Shown: piece after piece, positions 55,672 through 63,013 of the stretch
Layout of the letters: each line of letters begins with the position of its first letter
How positions within the stretch are numbered: the first letter of the stretch is position 1
Assembly (NCBI GenBank): GCA_016714975.1
Contig: JADKBR010000023.1
Location: forward strand, 1 to 64,000
Length of the DNA stretch: 64,000 bases
Direction of reading: 5' to 3'
Source: Candidatus Dechloromonas phosphorivorans
GTDB lineage: Bacteria; Pseudomonadota; Gammaproteobacteria; Burkholderiales; Rhodocyclaceae
Program-made: the position numbers and the translations under genes
The notes under the pieces: generated by a model
Told to the model about the DNA's origin: nothing
The model's database searches: none
What the model saw: the letters and a program-made list of their open reading frames with translations, nothing else

Positions 55672-56049
55672 ATGAGCAATTTTTGGGACTTCATCTGGCT
55701 AATCGCGTCAACCTTCCTTTTTGTGGCGTATCTCCTGATCCTGTTCCGGATCATTGCCGATCTCTTCCAGGACAGCGAACTCGGAGGTGGCTCCAAGGCA
55801 TTGTGGCTGATCTGCCTGATCTTCCTGCCGATGTTGACGGCCCTGGTGTATGTGATTGCTCGCGGCAAGAGCATGGCGGAGCGGCAGCGAGCCGCGTTCG
55901 AGCGGTCGCGGTCCGAGGCCGAGTCCTACATCAGGCAGGTGGCCGGAAAATCGCCTGCCGAACAGATCTCTGAGGCCAAGGCGCTGCTCGATAAAGGCAC
56001 GATCACTCCGGAAGAGTTCGCCAAGCTCAAGGCAAAGGCCCTCGCCTGA
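55672..56049 (+). CDS. Membrane protein with PLDc_N and SHOCT domains
   Basis: A 125-residue protein: helix 1 (FIWLIASTFLFVAYLLIL), helix 2 (ALWLICLIFLPMLTALVY), then a charged helix (residues ~65-90) and a C-terminal SHOCT motif (AEQISEAKALLDKGTITPEE, FAKLKAKAL). SHOCT tails are short oligomerisation or binding modules. It follows the LapA-like gene by 55 bases and may share its transcript. The ATG at 55672 fits the family better than ATG/GTG codons just upstream. Confidence 0.8.
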   Translation: MSNFWDFIWLIASTFLFVAYLLILFRIIADLFQDSELGGGSKALWLICLIFLPMLTALVYVIARGKSMAERQRAAFERSRSEAESYIRQVAGKSPAEQISEAKALLDKGTITPEEFAKLKAKALA

Positions 56050-56210
56050 ATTGCGCTTGCGGAGTTGCGGACCTGATGAAGATGCTGAGTTTTCAGTCGT
56101 TTACCGCGCTCATGATCGGTATCCGGAACGAAGCTTGTTCCGCTTGACTTCACCCCGCCGTCGCCAAAGACGCTCCTCGGCTTGGTGCGCCATTTCCTGA
56201 TCTCGCTCAC

Positions 56211-56236
56211 ATAACGGCGCCCAAGGGCGCCGTTAT
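56211..56236. terminator. Perfect palindromic hairpin
   Basis: A 12-bp perfect stem ATAACGGCGCCC / GGGCGCCGTTAT with loop AA lies between convergent genes and ends in GTTT. It can terminate the SHOCT gene and perhaps the opposing DUF2252 gene. The rest of 56050-56392 shows no recognisable gene. Confidence 0.65.
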
Positions 56237-56392
56237 GTTTGGTATTCAGGCAGTGCATTTCTTTCTCCTGCCAAGCGACGCCGACCCGACTTCGTTTGTC
56301 CTTTCCGGCTCGGCAGGTGCTCCAGTCGTGGGCGATCTACGGCTTTGCCGGGTACGCCGAAGTGCGGGGGCCGGCGAACCGATCCGTGTGTG

Positions 56393-57787
56393 CTATGAGT
56401 CGGTTCTGCTCTCGATGGCGCCGTCGGCGATGGCGGCGGCGAGCTGGGCATGATCCCGGTCGTTCTGGTCGGCGTACAGGTGGGCAAAGTCGTTGATTGC
56501 CCGGGCAAACTTCCTGCCCTTGCCGATGTAGGCGCTGATGGCGGCGGGGTCTCCGCTGCGTGCATGGGCCTTGGCGAGGGCCTCGCCGCAAGCGGTCGCG
56601 AACTCGACCAGGTAGGGGGCGACGAGTTCGATGCTCGGGATGATCTTCATGTCCCGGAACTGGCGCACATAGTAGTCCCGCCCGTGCAGGGAGCCCCAGC
56701 CGACGAAGATGTCGGTGGCGCTTTGCAGGGACCGTTTGCCGCTGATCACCCGTTCGCCATGGTTCTCGTGGCGGCTTGGACGGACATGTGCTTCGTATAC
56801 CGAGGCAGCGGCCTGCTTGACCTGAAGAAACAGCGGATCGTCGCCGCAGCGGCCCTCGAGCAATACCAGATAGACACGCATGCCGACACTGCCGACACCG
56901 ACGACCTGACGGACGACATCGACAAGCGTGAAGCGGTCGAACAGAAGCCGCCGGTCCTCCTGCAGTGTCAAGCGGTACTGGGCGAAGAGCTGGTCGACCA
57001 GGTCGGCCTGCTCGTCGTCATCGATGGTGACGCGAATCGGGGGGTCCTCGTCGATCCGGGGCCGCCCGTCGACCATGCTGGTGAGCTTGGCGAACGCGCC
57101 CTGGCTCGTGCGAACCTCCGCCTGCTTCTCGATGTGGGTCGACACACGACCACGGTCGGCTGGTTCGAAGTACTTGATCAGGTTATCGACAGGGATGCTG
57201 TCGTACCAGATGTCCAACTCGGGCGCGTCGACATATCGGCTCATGCGGTTACGGTAGGCCGAGGCGGCGGCCACTACCGCCGCCTCGGCGGTGCTAGCCT
57301 CGATCCCGCTTGCGCGGGCGGCCACCACCAGGCTCACGGCCAGGCGCTTGAGATCCCACTCGAAGGGACCGGGCAGAGTCTCGTCGAAGTCGCGCAGGTC
57401 GAACAGCAGGTTCCGCTCCGGCGTCGCCCAGAGGCCGAAATTGAGGACGTGTGCATCGCCGCAGAGCTGCACCTCCAGGCCGCTGTGCGGCTGCGACGCC
57501 AAGTCAGCGGCCATCACCGCTGCGGCCCCGCGGTAGTAGGTCCACGGCGACACCGCCATGCGTCCGTGCCGGAGGGGCACCAGATCGGGCACGCGGGCCA
57601 GGTTCTGGCTGGTGACTGTGTCGAGCGCATCATGCCCGCGGCCCTTCTCGTCCCAGTGCCCCTGGGCGCCGGGCGCCACCCGTTGGCGGGCGGCCTTGCC
57701 AGCCGCTTTCCGCTCCTCGATGGTCGCGGGGAAATCGTGGAGTCCGGTGAGCGGAAGATCTGCTGTCGGCGGGTTGGGTTCTGTCAT
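56393..57787 (-). CDS. DUF2252 family protein (intact)
   Basis: A 464-residue cytosolic protein, full length for the family. It has RHGRMAVSPWTYYRGAAAVM, QLCGDAHVLNFGLWATPERN (the HxxNFG-type catalytic-loop look-alike), LRDFDETLPGPFEWDLKRLA (with a DFD motif like kinase DFG), VDVVRQVVGVGSVGMRVYLV and VRQFRDMKIIPSIELVAPYL. This pattern resembles aminoglycoside phosphotransferase-type kinases; no biochemical function is established. It is a close paralogue of the broken copy at 50529-51742, same strand. Start MTEPNPPTADL is preceded by GAGAGGAACCCC. Confidence 0.88.
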   Translation of the reverse strand: MTEPNPPTADLPLTGLHDFPATIEERKAAGKAARQRVAPGAQGHWDEKGRGHDALDTVTSQNLARVPDLVPLRHGRMAVSPWTYYRGAAAVMAADLASQPHSGLEVQLCGDAHVLNFGLWATPERNLLFDLRDFDETLPGPFEWDLKRLAVSLVVAARASGIEASTAEAAVVAAASAYRNRMSRYVDAPELDIWYDSIPVDNLIKYFEPADRGRVSTHIEKQAEVRTSQGAFAKLTSMVDGRPRIDEDPPIRVTIDDDEQADLVDQLFAQYRLTLQEDRRLLFDRFTLVDVVRQVVGVGSVGMRVYLVLLEGRCGDDPLFLQVKQAAASVYEAHVRPSRHENHGERVISGKRSLQSATDIFVGWGSLHGRDYYVRQFRDMKIIPSIELVAPYLVEFATACGEALAKAHARSGDPAAISAYIGKGRKFARAINDFAHLYADQNDRDHAQLAAAIADGAIESRTDS

Positions 57788-58005
57788 GGGGTTCCTCTCG
57801 CGGGGTACGATAATTGCGCAACCTTCAGCCCGCCGCATCTGCCGGGCCGGCTCCCGGGCGGCGAAGTCGGATCAGCAACTATGGGAGATTGACAAAAAGT
57901 ATCGTTGACCGCAACCGCAGCCGTCAATCGAAAGTTTGTCACGACGGCAGATGATCGGCGCGAAACACAATCTGGCCACTGTCGGGGCGAGTTCTTGTTG
58001 CGCGT

Positions 58006-58728
58006 GTGAATCTTGAGATACAGGGAGCAGTCGAACTCAAAGCGGGTTTCGGGCAGCAAGTACCGGCATCGCTGAGAGCGCTTACAAAGTGCGCGGGCGT
58101 CAAGGTGGTGGACCACGCGCACCTGATCGACGATGCCACGACGCGAATGATGGCGGACAAAGGCGTCTGGCTGAGCATCCAGCCCTTCCTGGACGACTAT
58201 TGAGTCGGCCCCATGAAGTTTGAAGCCCAGTAATTGACGCGTTCTGGCCCCAACGGGCTACATGGTTCAAAGATTACCGGGCCGACTCTTTAGGACGCTG
58301 CGCCATTCCCGCCAGGGTCCGAAAACCGGATCAAGCAACTGGAGGTAGTGTCGGGCAGCGATACCGTCTACGCACTGGCCAAGAAGTACAAGCTCAAGAC
58401 GGCCTTCGGTACCAACATCCTGTTCTCGAAGGAACTGGCGGACCGTCAGGGGGCGCAACTGTCCAAAATGACTCGCTGGTACACGCCCGCCTCGGCGCTG
58501 GTGATGGCAACTTCCACCAACGCCGAGCTACTCGCCCTTTCCGGCCTGCGCAGCCCCTACAACGGCAAGATGGACGTCGTTCAGGAAGGCGCACTCGCCG
58601 ACCTGCTACTGGTCGACGGCAACCCGGTCGAAAACATCAAGCTGGTCGAGAACCCGGCCACGAACTTCTTCGTCATCATGAAGGACGGCGAGGTCTACAA
58701 GAACCTTCTCGCGCTCCAAGCGCCGTAG
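58006..58728 (+). pseudogene. Amidohydrolase remnant, interrupted by small inserted element
   Basis: Two pieces in the same frame form the C-terminal half of an imidazolonepropionase-like amidohydrolase. Upstream: CAGVKVVDHAHLIDDATTRM, MADKGVWLSIQPFLDD. Downstream: DAAPFPPGSENRIKQLEVVS, SGSDTVYALAKKYKLKTAFG, ATSTNAELLALSG, EGALADLLLVDGNPVENIKL and FFVIMKDGEVYKNLL. Between them a 93-95-bp insertion (58198-58292) introduces a stop right after FLDD. The N-terminal half with the HxH metal motif is absent, so the gene was already 5'-truncated. The likely ancestor was an exported amidohydrolase. 57788-58005 shows nothing identifiable. Confidence 0.82.
58198..58292. mobile_element. MITE-like element with 10-bp terminal inverted repeats
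   Basis: The element starts TATTGAGTCGGCCC and ends GGGCCGACTCTTTA: perfect 10-bp inverted repeats GAGTCGGCCC / GGGCCGACTC, each followed outward by two bases and then TA. The interior has no ORF. It interrupts amidohydrolase coding sequence, which resumes in register after it; TA at both ends suggests a TA target duplication, as for IS630/mariner-type elements. A transcription hairpin alone would not explain the disrupted gene. Confidence 0.65.
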
Positions 58729-58732
58729 CACC

Positions 58733-58770
58733 GGGCGTCAGCCCCGGCCGAACGGCCGGGGCTGACGCCC
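58733..58770. terminator. Bidirectional terminator hairpin, 18-bp stem
   Basis: A perfect 18-bp inverted repeat (58733-58750 and 58753-58770) with loop AA, beginning GGGCGTCAGCCCCGGCCG, lies between the amidohydrolase remnant and the convergent glycine-zipper gene. Confidence 0.75.
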
Positions 58771-58793
58771 TTATCGTTCCGACGTTCCCAGCA

Positions 58794-59381
58794 TCATTCG
58801 CCGCACAACAGGCGCATGCGGCGCTCCGCGAGCGTAAAGGCCTCGTCGGTGTCGGCATTCAATACCTGCATCTTGGACTGTTCGCAGGCACTCGCGGCCT
58901 CCACTTCAGCCGGCGCAGCCACGGCCGGAGCGGAAGCAGACCCGGGGATCGGGGTGCAGCGGGCATCGGACACCAGCCGGATGTTGCTGAATTGCCCCTG
59001 TTCGATGGCGACGCAATCACCGATCCGCTTGCCCGCCTGGTCGGAAATGATGCGGGTGGTTGTCCTGCCGCCGATGAGAACCGTGTACTCGAACGCCTGC
59101 GAACGGGTGGCGAGTGTGGTGACGCCGCGGCCGGCCGCCGCGCCGCCGAGGCTGCGCAGCGCGCGGTTGCTGCCCGACTGCCCGCTGCCGGTGGCTAGAC
59201 CGACGCCGCCGCCGACGAGCGTTCCGACGTTCTGAGCCGTCGAGTTGTTCACCGTGGTGGGGACGACATTGGTGATGCGCCCGTACTGCACACGCGATTG
59301 GGCGTCAGCCAGCGTTGGGATCAGCGTGAGCGCAAGCGCGGCAGCGGCCATCGAGGCATGGACGAATGCGATTCGGTTCAT
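58794..59381 (-). CDS. Exported glycine-zipper 2TM protein
   Basis: A 195-residue protein with a signal peptide (AFVHASMAAAALALTLIP, cleaved near LADAQ). Then RVQYGRITNVVPTTVNN, the glycine zipper NVGTLVGGGVGLATGSGQSG with SLGGAAAGRG, and a beta-rich part with Cys residues (GDCVAIEQGQ, SDARCTPIP) ending in CEQSKMQVLNADTDEAFTLA (as CEQSKMQVLN). It resembles the outer-membrane 17-kDa/SlyB group, as does the protein at 52907-53347, though not a lipoprotein here. Start fixed by the signal peptide. Confidence 0.78.
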   Translation of the reverse strand: MNRIAFVHASMAAAALALTLIPTLADAQSRVQYGRITNVVPTTVNNSTAQNVGTLVGGGVGLATGSGQSGSNRALRSLGGAAAGRGVTTLATRSQAFEYTVLIGGRTTTRIISDQAGKRIGDCVAIEQGQFSNIRLVSDARCTPIPGSASAPAVAAPAEVEAASACEQSKMQVLNADTDEAFTLAERRMRLLCGE

Positions 59382-59485
59382 TGACTTGCTCCAGAGTGAT
59401 AACGGTAACGACGTGGAGCCCAAACGGTCGGCTGCCACAGCGCAAAGTTGCCTGGCTCCAGCTGTCGAGCCAAGGCTGCAACGCG

Positions 59486-59785
59486 ATGAATTATTGCAGA
59501 TTCACCGCTTACGTGCAGGGGCGCTGCACGATCAGACCGATCACGGCGGACAGCAGCGAGGAATTCCTGGTCAAGCTTGCGAGCGCGACGCTCACCAACA
59601 TCACTATCTCAGTTGCCATCAAAATCTGTATGATTCCGGGCGTAACGTTTTCGGCCACATCTTGCTGGGCGCTGGTTTTCAAGATGTCGGTCAACCGGTG
59701 GCTCGATGCCGGCGCCAGGATCAACTTACGCGTCGTGGCCATCAAGGGGCTGTTTGGAGTCCTACAGGAAGGAGTCATCACGTGA
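59486..59785 (+). CDS. Small hypothetical ORF coupled to SLC13 gene
   Basis: A 99-residue ORF, unrecognised. One moderately hydrophobic stretch (ITISVAIKICMIPGVTFSAT) could span a membrane. No good Shine-Dalgarno precedes the ATG. Its TGA overlaps the GTG start of the next gene (GTGA), the main reason to list it. It may be a remnant or a chance ORF. Confidence 0.3.
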   Translation: MNYCRFTAYVQGRCTIRPITADSSEEFLVKLASATLTNITISVAIKICMIPGVTFSATSCWALVFKMSVNRWLDAGARINLRVVAIKGLFGVLQEGVIT

Positions 59786-61455
59786 TCTATCTCGCTGCTT
59801 TGGTCGTGCTCGCAACCCTCGTCGCCATGGCGTCGGGGAGGGTTCCTGCTGTTCTCGCACTGGCTACGGCGATCTGCGTCGCGGGTGTCACCGGGTTGGC
59901 CCCGGTGCCGGCGCTTTTCGCCGGATTGAGCAACGGCGGGATCATCACCGTGGCGGCGATGCTCGTCATCGCCAAGGGTATTGTCCATACCGGCGCGGTG
60001 AGCCGAGTCACCTGGGCGCTGCTCTCGACCGTCACCAGCGCCCAGCAGGCCTTGCGTCGCCTCGCGCTGCCCATCGGTGTCGGTTCCGGCCTGATGAACA
60101 CCACTCCGATCGTCGCCATGCTCGTCCCGGCGGCCAAGGAACTGGAGCAGAACCGCGGCATCAACGCCCGGGAGTTGCTGTTGCCCATCGCGCACATCAC
60201 GACTCTGGCCGGCTCGGTGACGCTGATCGGCACCAGCTCGAACCTGCTCATCGCCGGCATCGCCGCGCCAGCGGGCATCGACATGACGATGCTGTCGTTC
60301 GCCCCGGTGGCATTGCCGGTCGCCATCGTCGGCGCGGTGATCGTGTATCTGATCGCGCCGCTGATGCTGCGCGGTCAGGGGGAAACGGAAGCGGCGACTC
60401 GCGATTGGCGAGTCGAAATCCCGGTCTCCGGAAAGGCGCTGGCGATTGGCCGCGTGGCGGCGGATTTCGGGATCGATCAGACTCAGCAGTACGCCCTTGA
60501 TGCGATCCGGCGTTGGGATGCCGATCTTGCTCCGTCCGCCGCGATCGAGGCTGGCGACACCCTGATCTTCTCGGCGACCGAGAGCGGTGTGACCGCCCTC
60601 TGGGGCAGTCCGCTCTTCGGCCTGGCCGAACAGCGCCTTTACCGCGCTTCCGCAGGCTCAAGCGCCAACGGGACGGTGCGGGACTTCGAGACCGACGGGG
60701 GAATCCGCGTCATCGCGGCGCGGACCACAGGCCCCCTGCGCGACACCGAGGTGCGCCCGGGCGCAACCGCCTTCGTGACCGCTCCGACAAAGTCCCTGCT
60801 CGTCGACCAGCCTGATATTACGCTGTTCGAGCGCGCCGCCGGGCTGAGCCCGCAACCGGCCAAGACCGCTTTCGCTCTCGCCATCCTGATCGCCGTCATC
60901 GTCTCGGCATCCTTCGGCCTGGTTCGGGTGGAACTGGCTTCATTGACCGGGGCCGTGCTCATGGTGATCACCGGCATCCTGACGCCGAAGTCCGCCGTGC
61001 GGGCACTCGACTGGAACGTGTTGTTCATCCTCGTCGGGTCGGTGGCGCTCGGCGCAATCGTCGTCGAGAGCGGGCTCGCCAAGGTACTCGCCGACGCAAT
61101 CAGGCACCTCGCGGGAGGTAGCATCCTGCTCGTCGTAATCGTCTTCGCGCTGACGACGGCGCTCGTGACCAATCTCGTCACCAATGCGGCAGCCGCGTCC
61201 ATCCTTACCCCGGTGGCGATCGGGATCGCCAACGAACTCGGCATCAACCCGGTAACGCTCCTGGCGCTGATCGGAACCTGCATCTCGTTCACCTTCATCA
61301 ACCCGTTCAGCCACCAGTCGAACCTGATGGTCATGCAGCCCGGCGGCTACACCTCGGCCTCGTTTGCCAGGTTCGGTGTCCCGCTGGTCGCCGGATCGCT
61401 GGTGACGGTCATCGTCGTCGCCTACCTGCTGCTGCACCTGCAAATGCGGTTCTAG
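59782..61455 (+). CDS. SLC13/DASS-type anion permease with TrkA-C domain
   Basis: A 557-residue polytopic transporter. The two ion-transporter halves (residues 1-190, with SGLMNTTPIVAMLVPAAKEL and LIGTSSNLLIAG; and 350-557, with LVTNLVTNAAAASILTPVAI, FTFINPFSHQSNLMVMQPGG) flank RCK_C/TrkA_C-like soluble domains (200-330, with IEAGDTLIFSATESG and VRPGATAFVTAP). SLC13 relatives carry sulfate, phosphate or dicarboxylates. GTG start chosen because GGAAGGAG lies eight bases upstream and the GTGA overlap with the preceding ORF fits. The modABC operon follows in the same direction; molybdate itself is an oxyanion, but no functional link is shown. Confidence 0.86.
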   Translation: MIYLAALVVLATLVAMASGRVPAVLALATAICVAGVTGLAPVPALFAGLSNGGIITVAAMLVIAKGIVHTGAVSRVTWALLSTVTSAQQALRRLALPIGVGSGLMNTTPIVAMLVPAAKELEQNRGINARELLLPIAHITTLAGSVTLIGTSSNLLIAGIAAPAGIDMTMLSFAPVALPVAIVGAVIVYLIAPLMLRGQGETEAATRDWRVEIPVSGKALAIGRVAADFGIDQTQQYALDAIRRWDADLAPSAAIEAGDTLIFSATESGVTALWGSPLFGLAEQRLYRASAGSSANGTVRDFETDGGIRVIAARTTGPLRDTEVRPGATAFVTAPTKSLLVDQPDITLFERAAGLSPQPAKTAFALAILIAVIVSASFGLVRVELASLTGAVLMVITGILTPKSAVRALDWNVLFILVGSVALGAIVVESGLAKVLADAIRHLAGGSILLVVIVFALTTALVTNLVTNAAAASILTPVAIGIANELGINPVTLLALIGTCISFTFINPFSHQSNLMVMQPGGYTSASFARFGVPLVAGSLVTVIVVAYLLLHLQMRF

Positions 61456-61566
61456 TCCCGGCTGAACCGGTGAGGGCCTCGCGCCATGGCCGACACTTCG
61501 GCGCGGAGCCGCTCGCCGGGTACGGCTTTGCCCTTTGCCGCCCCGGTGGTATAAGACGCGCACGCC

Positions 61567-62334
61567 ATGACCTTCGTCCGCTCCCTCGCCCTCGCTCTCC
61601 TGCTCGTTGCCGCGCCGCTGCGTGCCGAGCAGATCCGTGTCGCCGCAGCCGCCGATCTGCGCTTCGCGCTGGACGAAATCGTCAGCCTGTTCCGGAAAGC
61701 CCACCCCGCCGACAGCATCGAAGTGAGCTATGGATCCTCAGGGAAATTCTACGCCCAGATCCTGAACGGCGCGCCCTTCGACCTCTTCTTCTCGGCCGAC
61801 CTCGAGCTTCCCGAGAAACTTGTTCAGGCGGGTCTCGCCGGCCCCGAAGTCCGGCCCTACGCGCTCGGCCGCATCGTCGTCTGGCGCCCGGGCAGTGGCG
61901 CCCCACCGCTGGCGCTGGCCGACCTTGCGCAACCGGAGATCCGGCGCATCGCCATCGCCAATCCCAGGCACGCGCCCTACGGCATGCGCGCAGTCGAGGC
62001 GCTCAAGGCGGCGCAAGTTTGGGAAGCGCTCGAAAGCCGCCTGGTCCATGGCGAGAACATCGCCCAGACCGCGCAATTCGTGCAGACCGGCAATGCCGAC
62101 GTCGGCATCATCGCCCTCTCGCTGGCACTGGCCCCGGCATTTGCCGGCACCGGCAGCTACACGCTGATTCCGGCCGAATTGCACCAGCCGTTGCGCCAGG
62201 GCTTCGTGATCATCAAGCGTGCCGAAAGCAACGCCCTAGCCGGTGCCTTTGCCGTATTTTTCGCCGGCTCCGACGTGCGCCAGATCATGAGCCGCTACGG
62301 TTTTTCCACACCCGGCGGCCCTGCCGCGCGCTAG
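61567..62334 (+). CDS. modA: Molybdate ABC transporter substrate-binding protein
   Basis: A 255-residue periplasmic protein with a signal peptide (LALALLLVAAPLRA). Ligand-binding blocks are VAAAADLRFALDEIV, VSYGSSGKFYAQILNGAPFD, LFFSADLELPEKL and GNADVGIIALSLAL; the ASSGKF-type Ser contacts the oxyanion. It could also bind tungstate. I see no ModE box or convincing molybdenum-cofactor riboswitch in the 110 bases upstream. It is followed after four bases by modB. Confidence 0.94.
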   Translation: MTFVRSLALALLLVAAPLRAEQIRVAAAADLRFALDEIVSLFRKAHPADSIEVSYGSSGKFYAQILNGAPFDLFFSADLELPEKLVQAGLAGPEVRPYALGRIVVWRPGSGAPPLALADLAQPEIRRIAIANPRHAPYGMRAVEALKAAQVWEALESRLVHGENIAQTAQFVQTGNADVGIIALSLALAPAFAGTGSYTLIPAELHQPLRQGFVIIKRAESNALAGAFAVFFAGSDVRQIMSRYGFSTPGGPAAR

Positions 62335-62338
62335 GCGA

Positions 62339-63013
62339 ATGCACAGCACCGATCTCGCCGCCGTCTGGCTGACCCTCAAGCTGGCCACCGTCGTCACCGT
62401 CCTGCTGTTGTTCATCGGCACGCCGATCGCCTGGTGGCTGGCACGCACGCGCTCGCGCCTCAAGGGCGTCGTCGGCGCCGTGGTCGCGTTGCCGCTGGTG
62501 TTGCCGCCGACGGTCATCGGCTTCTACCTGCTGATCACCATGGGGCCGAACGGTCCAGTCGGGCGGCTGACCGAAGCGCTTGGCCTCGGCATGCTGCCCT
62601 TCACCTTTCCCGGCCTGGTCATCGCCTCGGTGTTCTACTCGCTGCCATTCGTCGTCCAGCCGATCCAGAACGCTTTCGAGGCGATCGGCGAGCGCCCGCT
62701 GGAAGCCGCGGCCACGCTGCGCGCCAGCCCGTGGGATGCCTTCTGGTCGGTCGCCGTGCCGCTCGCCCGGCCCGGCTTCATCAGCGGCGCGATTCTCGGC
62801 TTTGCCCATACCATCGGCGAATTCGGCGTCGTGCTGATGATCGGCGGAAACATTCCGGACCGGACGCGGGTCGTTTCGGTGCAGATCTACGACCACGTCG
62901 AAGCTCTCGAATACACGCAGGCGCACTGGCTTTCCGGCGGCATGTTGCTGTTCAGCTTCGTCGTGCTGCTGGCGCTCTACACCTTCAACCCGACGCGGCG
63001 CAAACCGGCATGA
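62339..63013 (+). CDS. modB: Molybdate ABC transporter permease
   Basis: A 224-residue inner-membrane subunit with five helices. The EAA loop reads EAAATLRASPWDAFWSVAVPLARPG, seen here as EAAATLRASPWDAFWSV; other conserved blocks are LPLVLPPTVIGFYLL and GFAHTIGEFGVVLMIGGN. Its TGA overlaps the modC ATG by four bases. Confidence 0.95.
   Translation: MHSTDLAAVWLTLKLATVVTVLLLFIGTPIAWWLARTRSRLKGVVGAVVALPLVLPPTVIGFYLLITMGPNGPVGRLTEALGLGMLPFTFPGLVIASVFYSLPFVVQPIQNAFEAIGERPLEAAATLRASPWDAFWSVAVPLARPGFISGAILGFAHTIGEFGVVLMIGGNIPDRTRVVSVQIYDHVEALEYTQAHWLSGGMLLFSFVVLLALYTFNPTRRKPA

Noticed and set aside
61456..61566. Molybdenum-cofactor riboswitch or ModE box before modA
   Set aside because: The stretch is GC-rich with short pairing segments but I could not match the conserved Moco RNA core or an ATATAACG-type ModE palindrome. 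A covariance-model search would decide.
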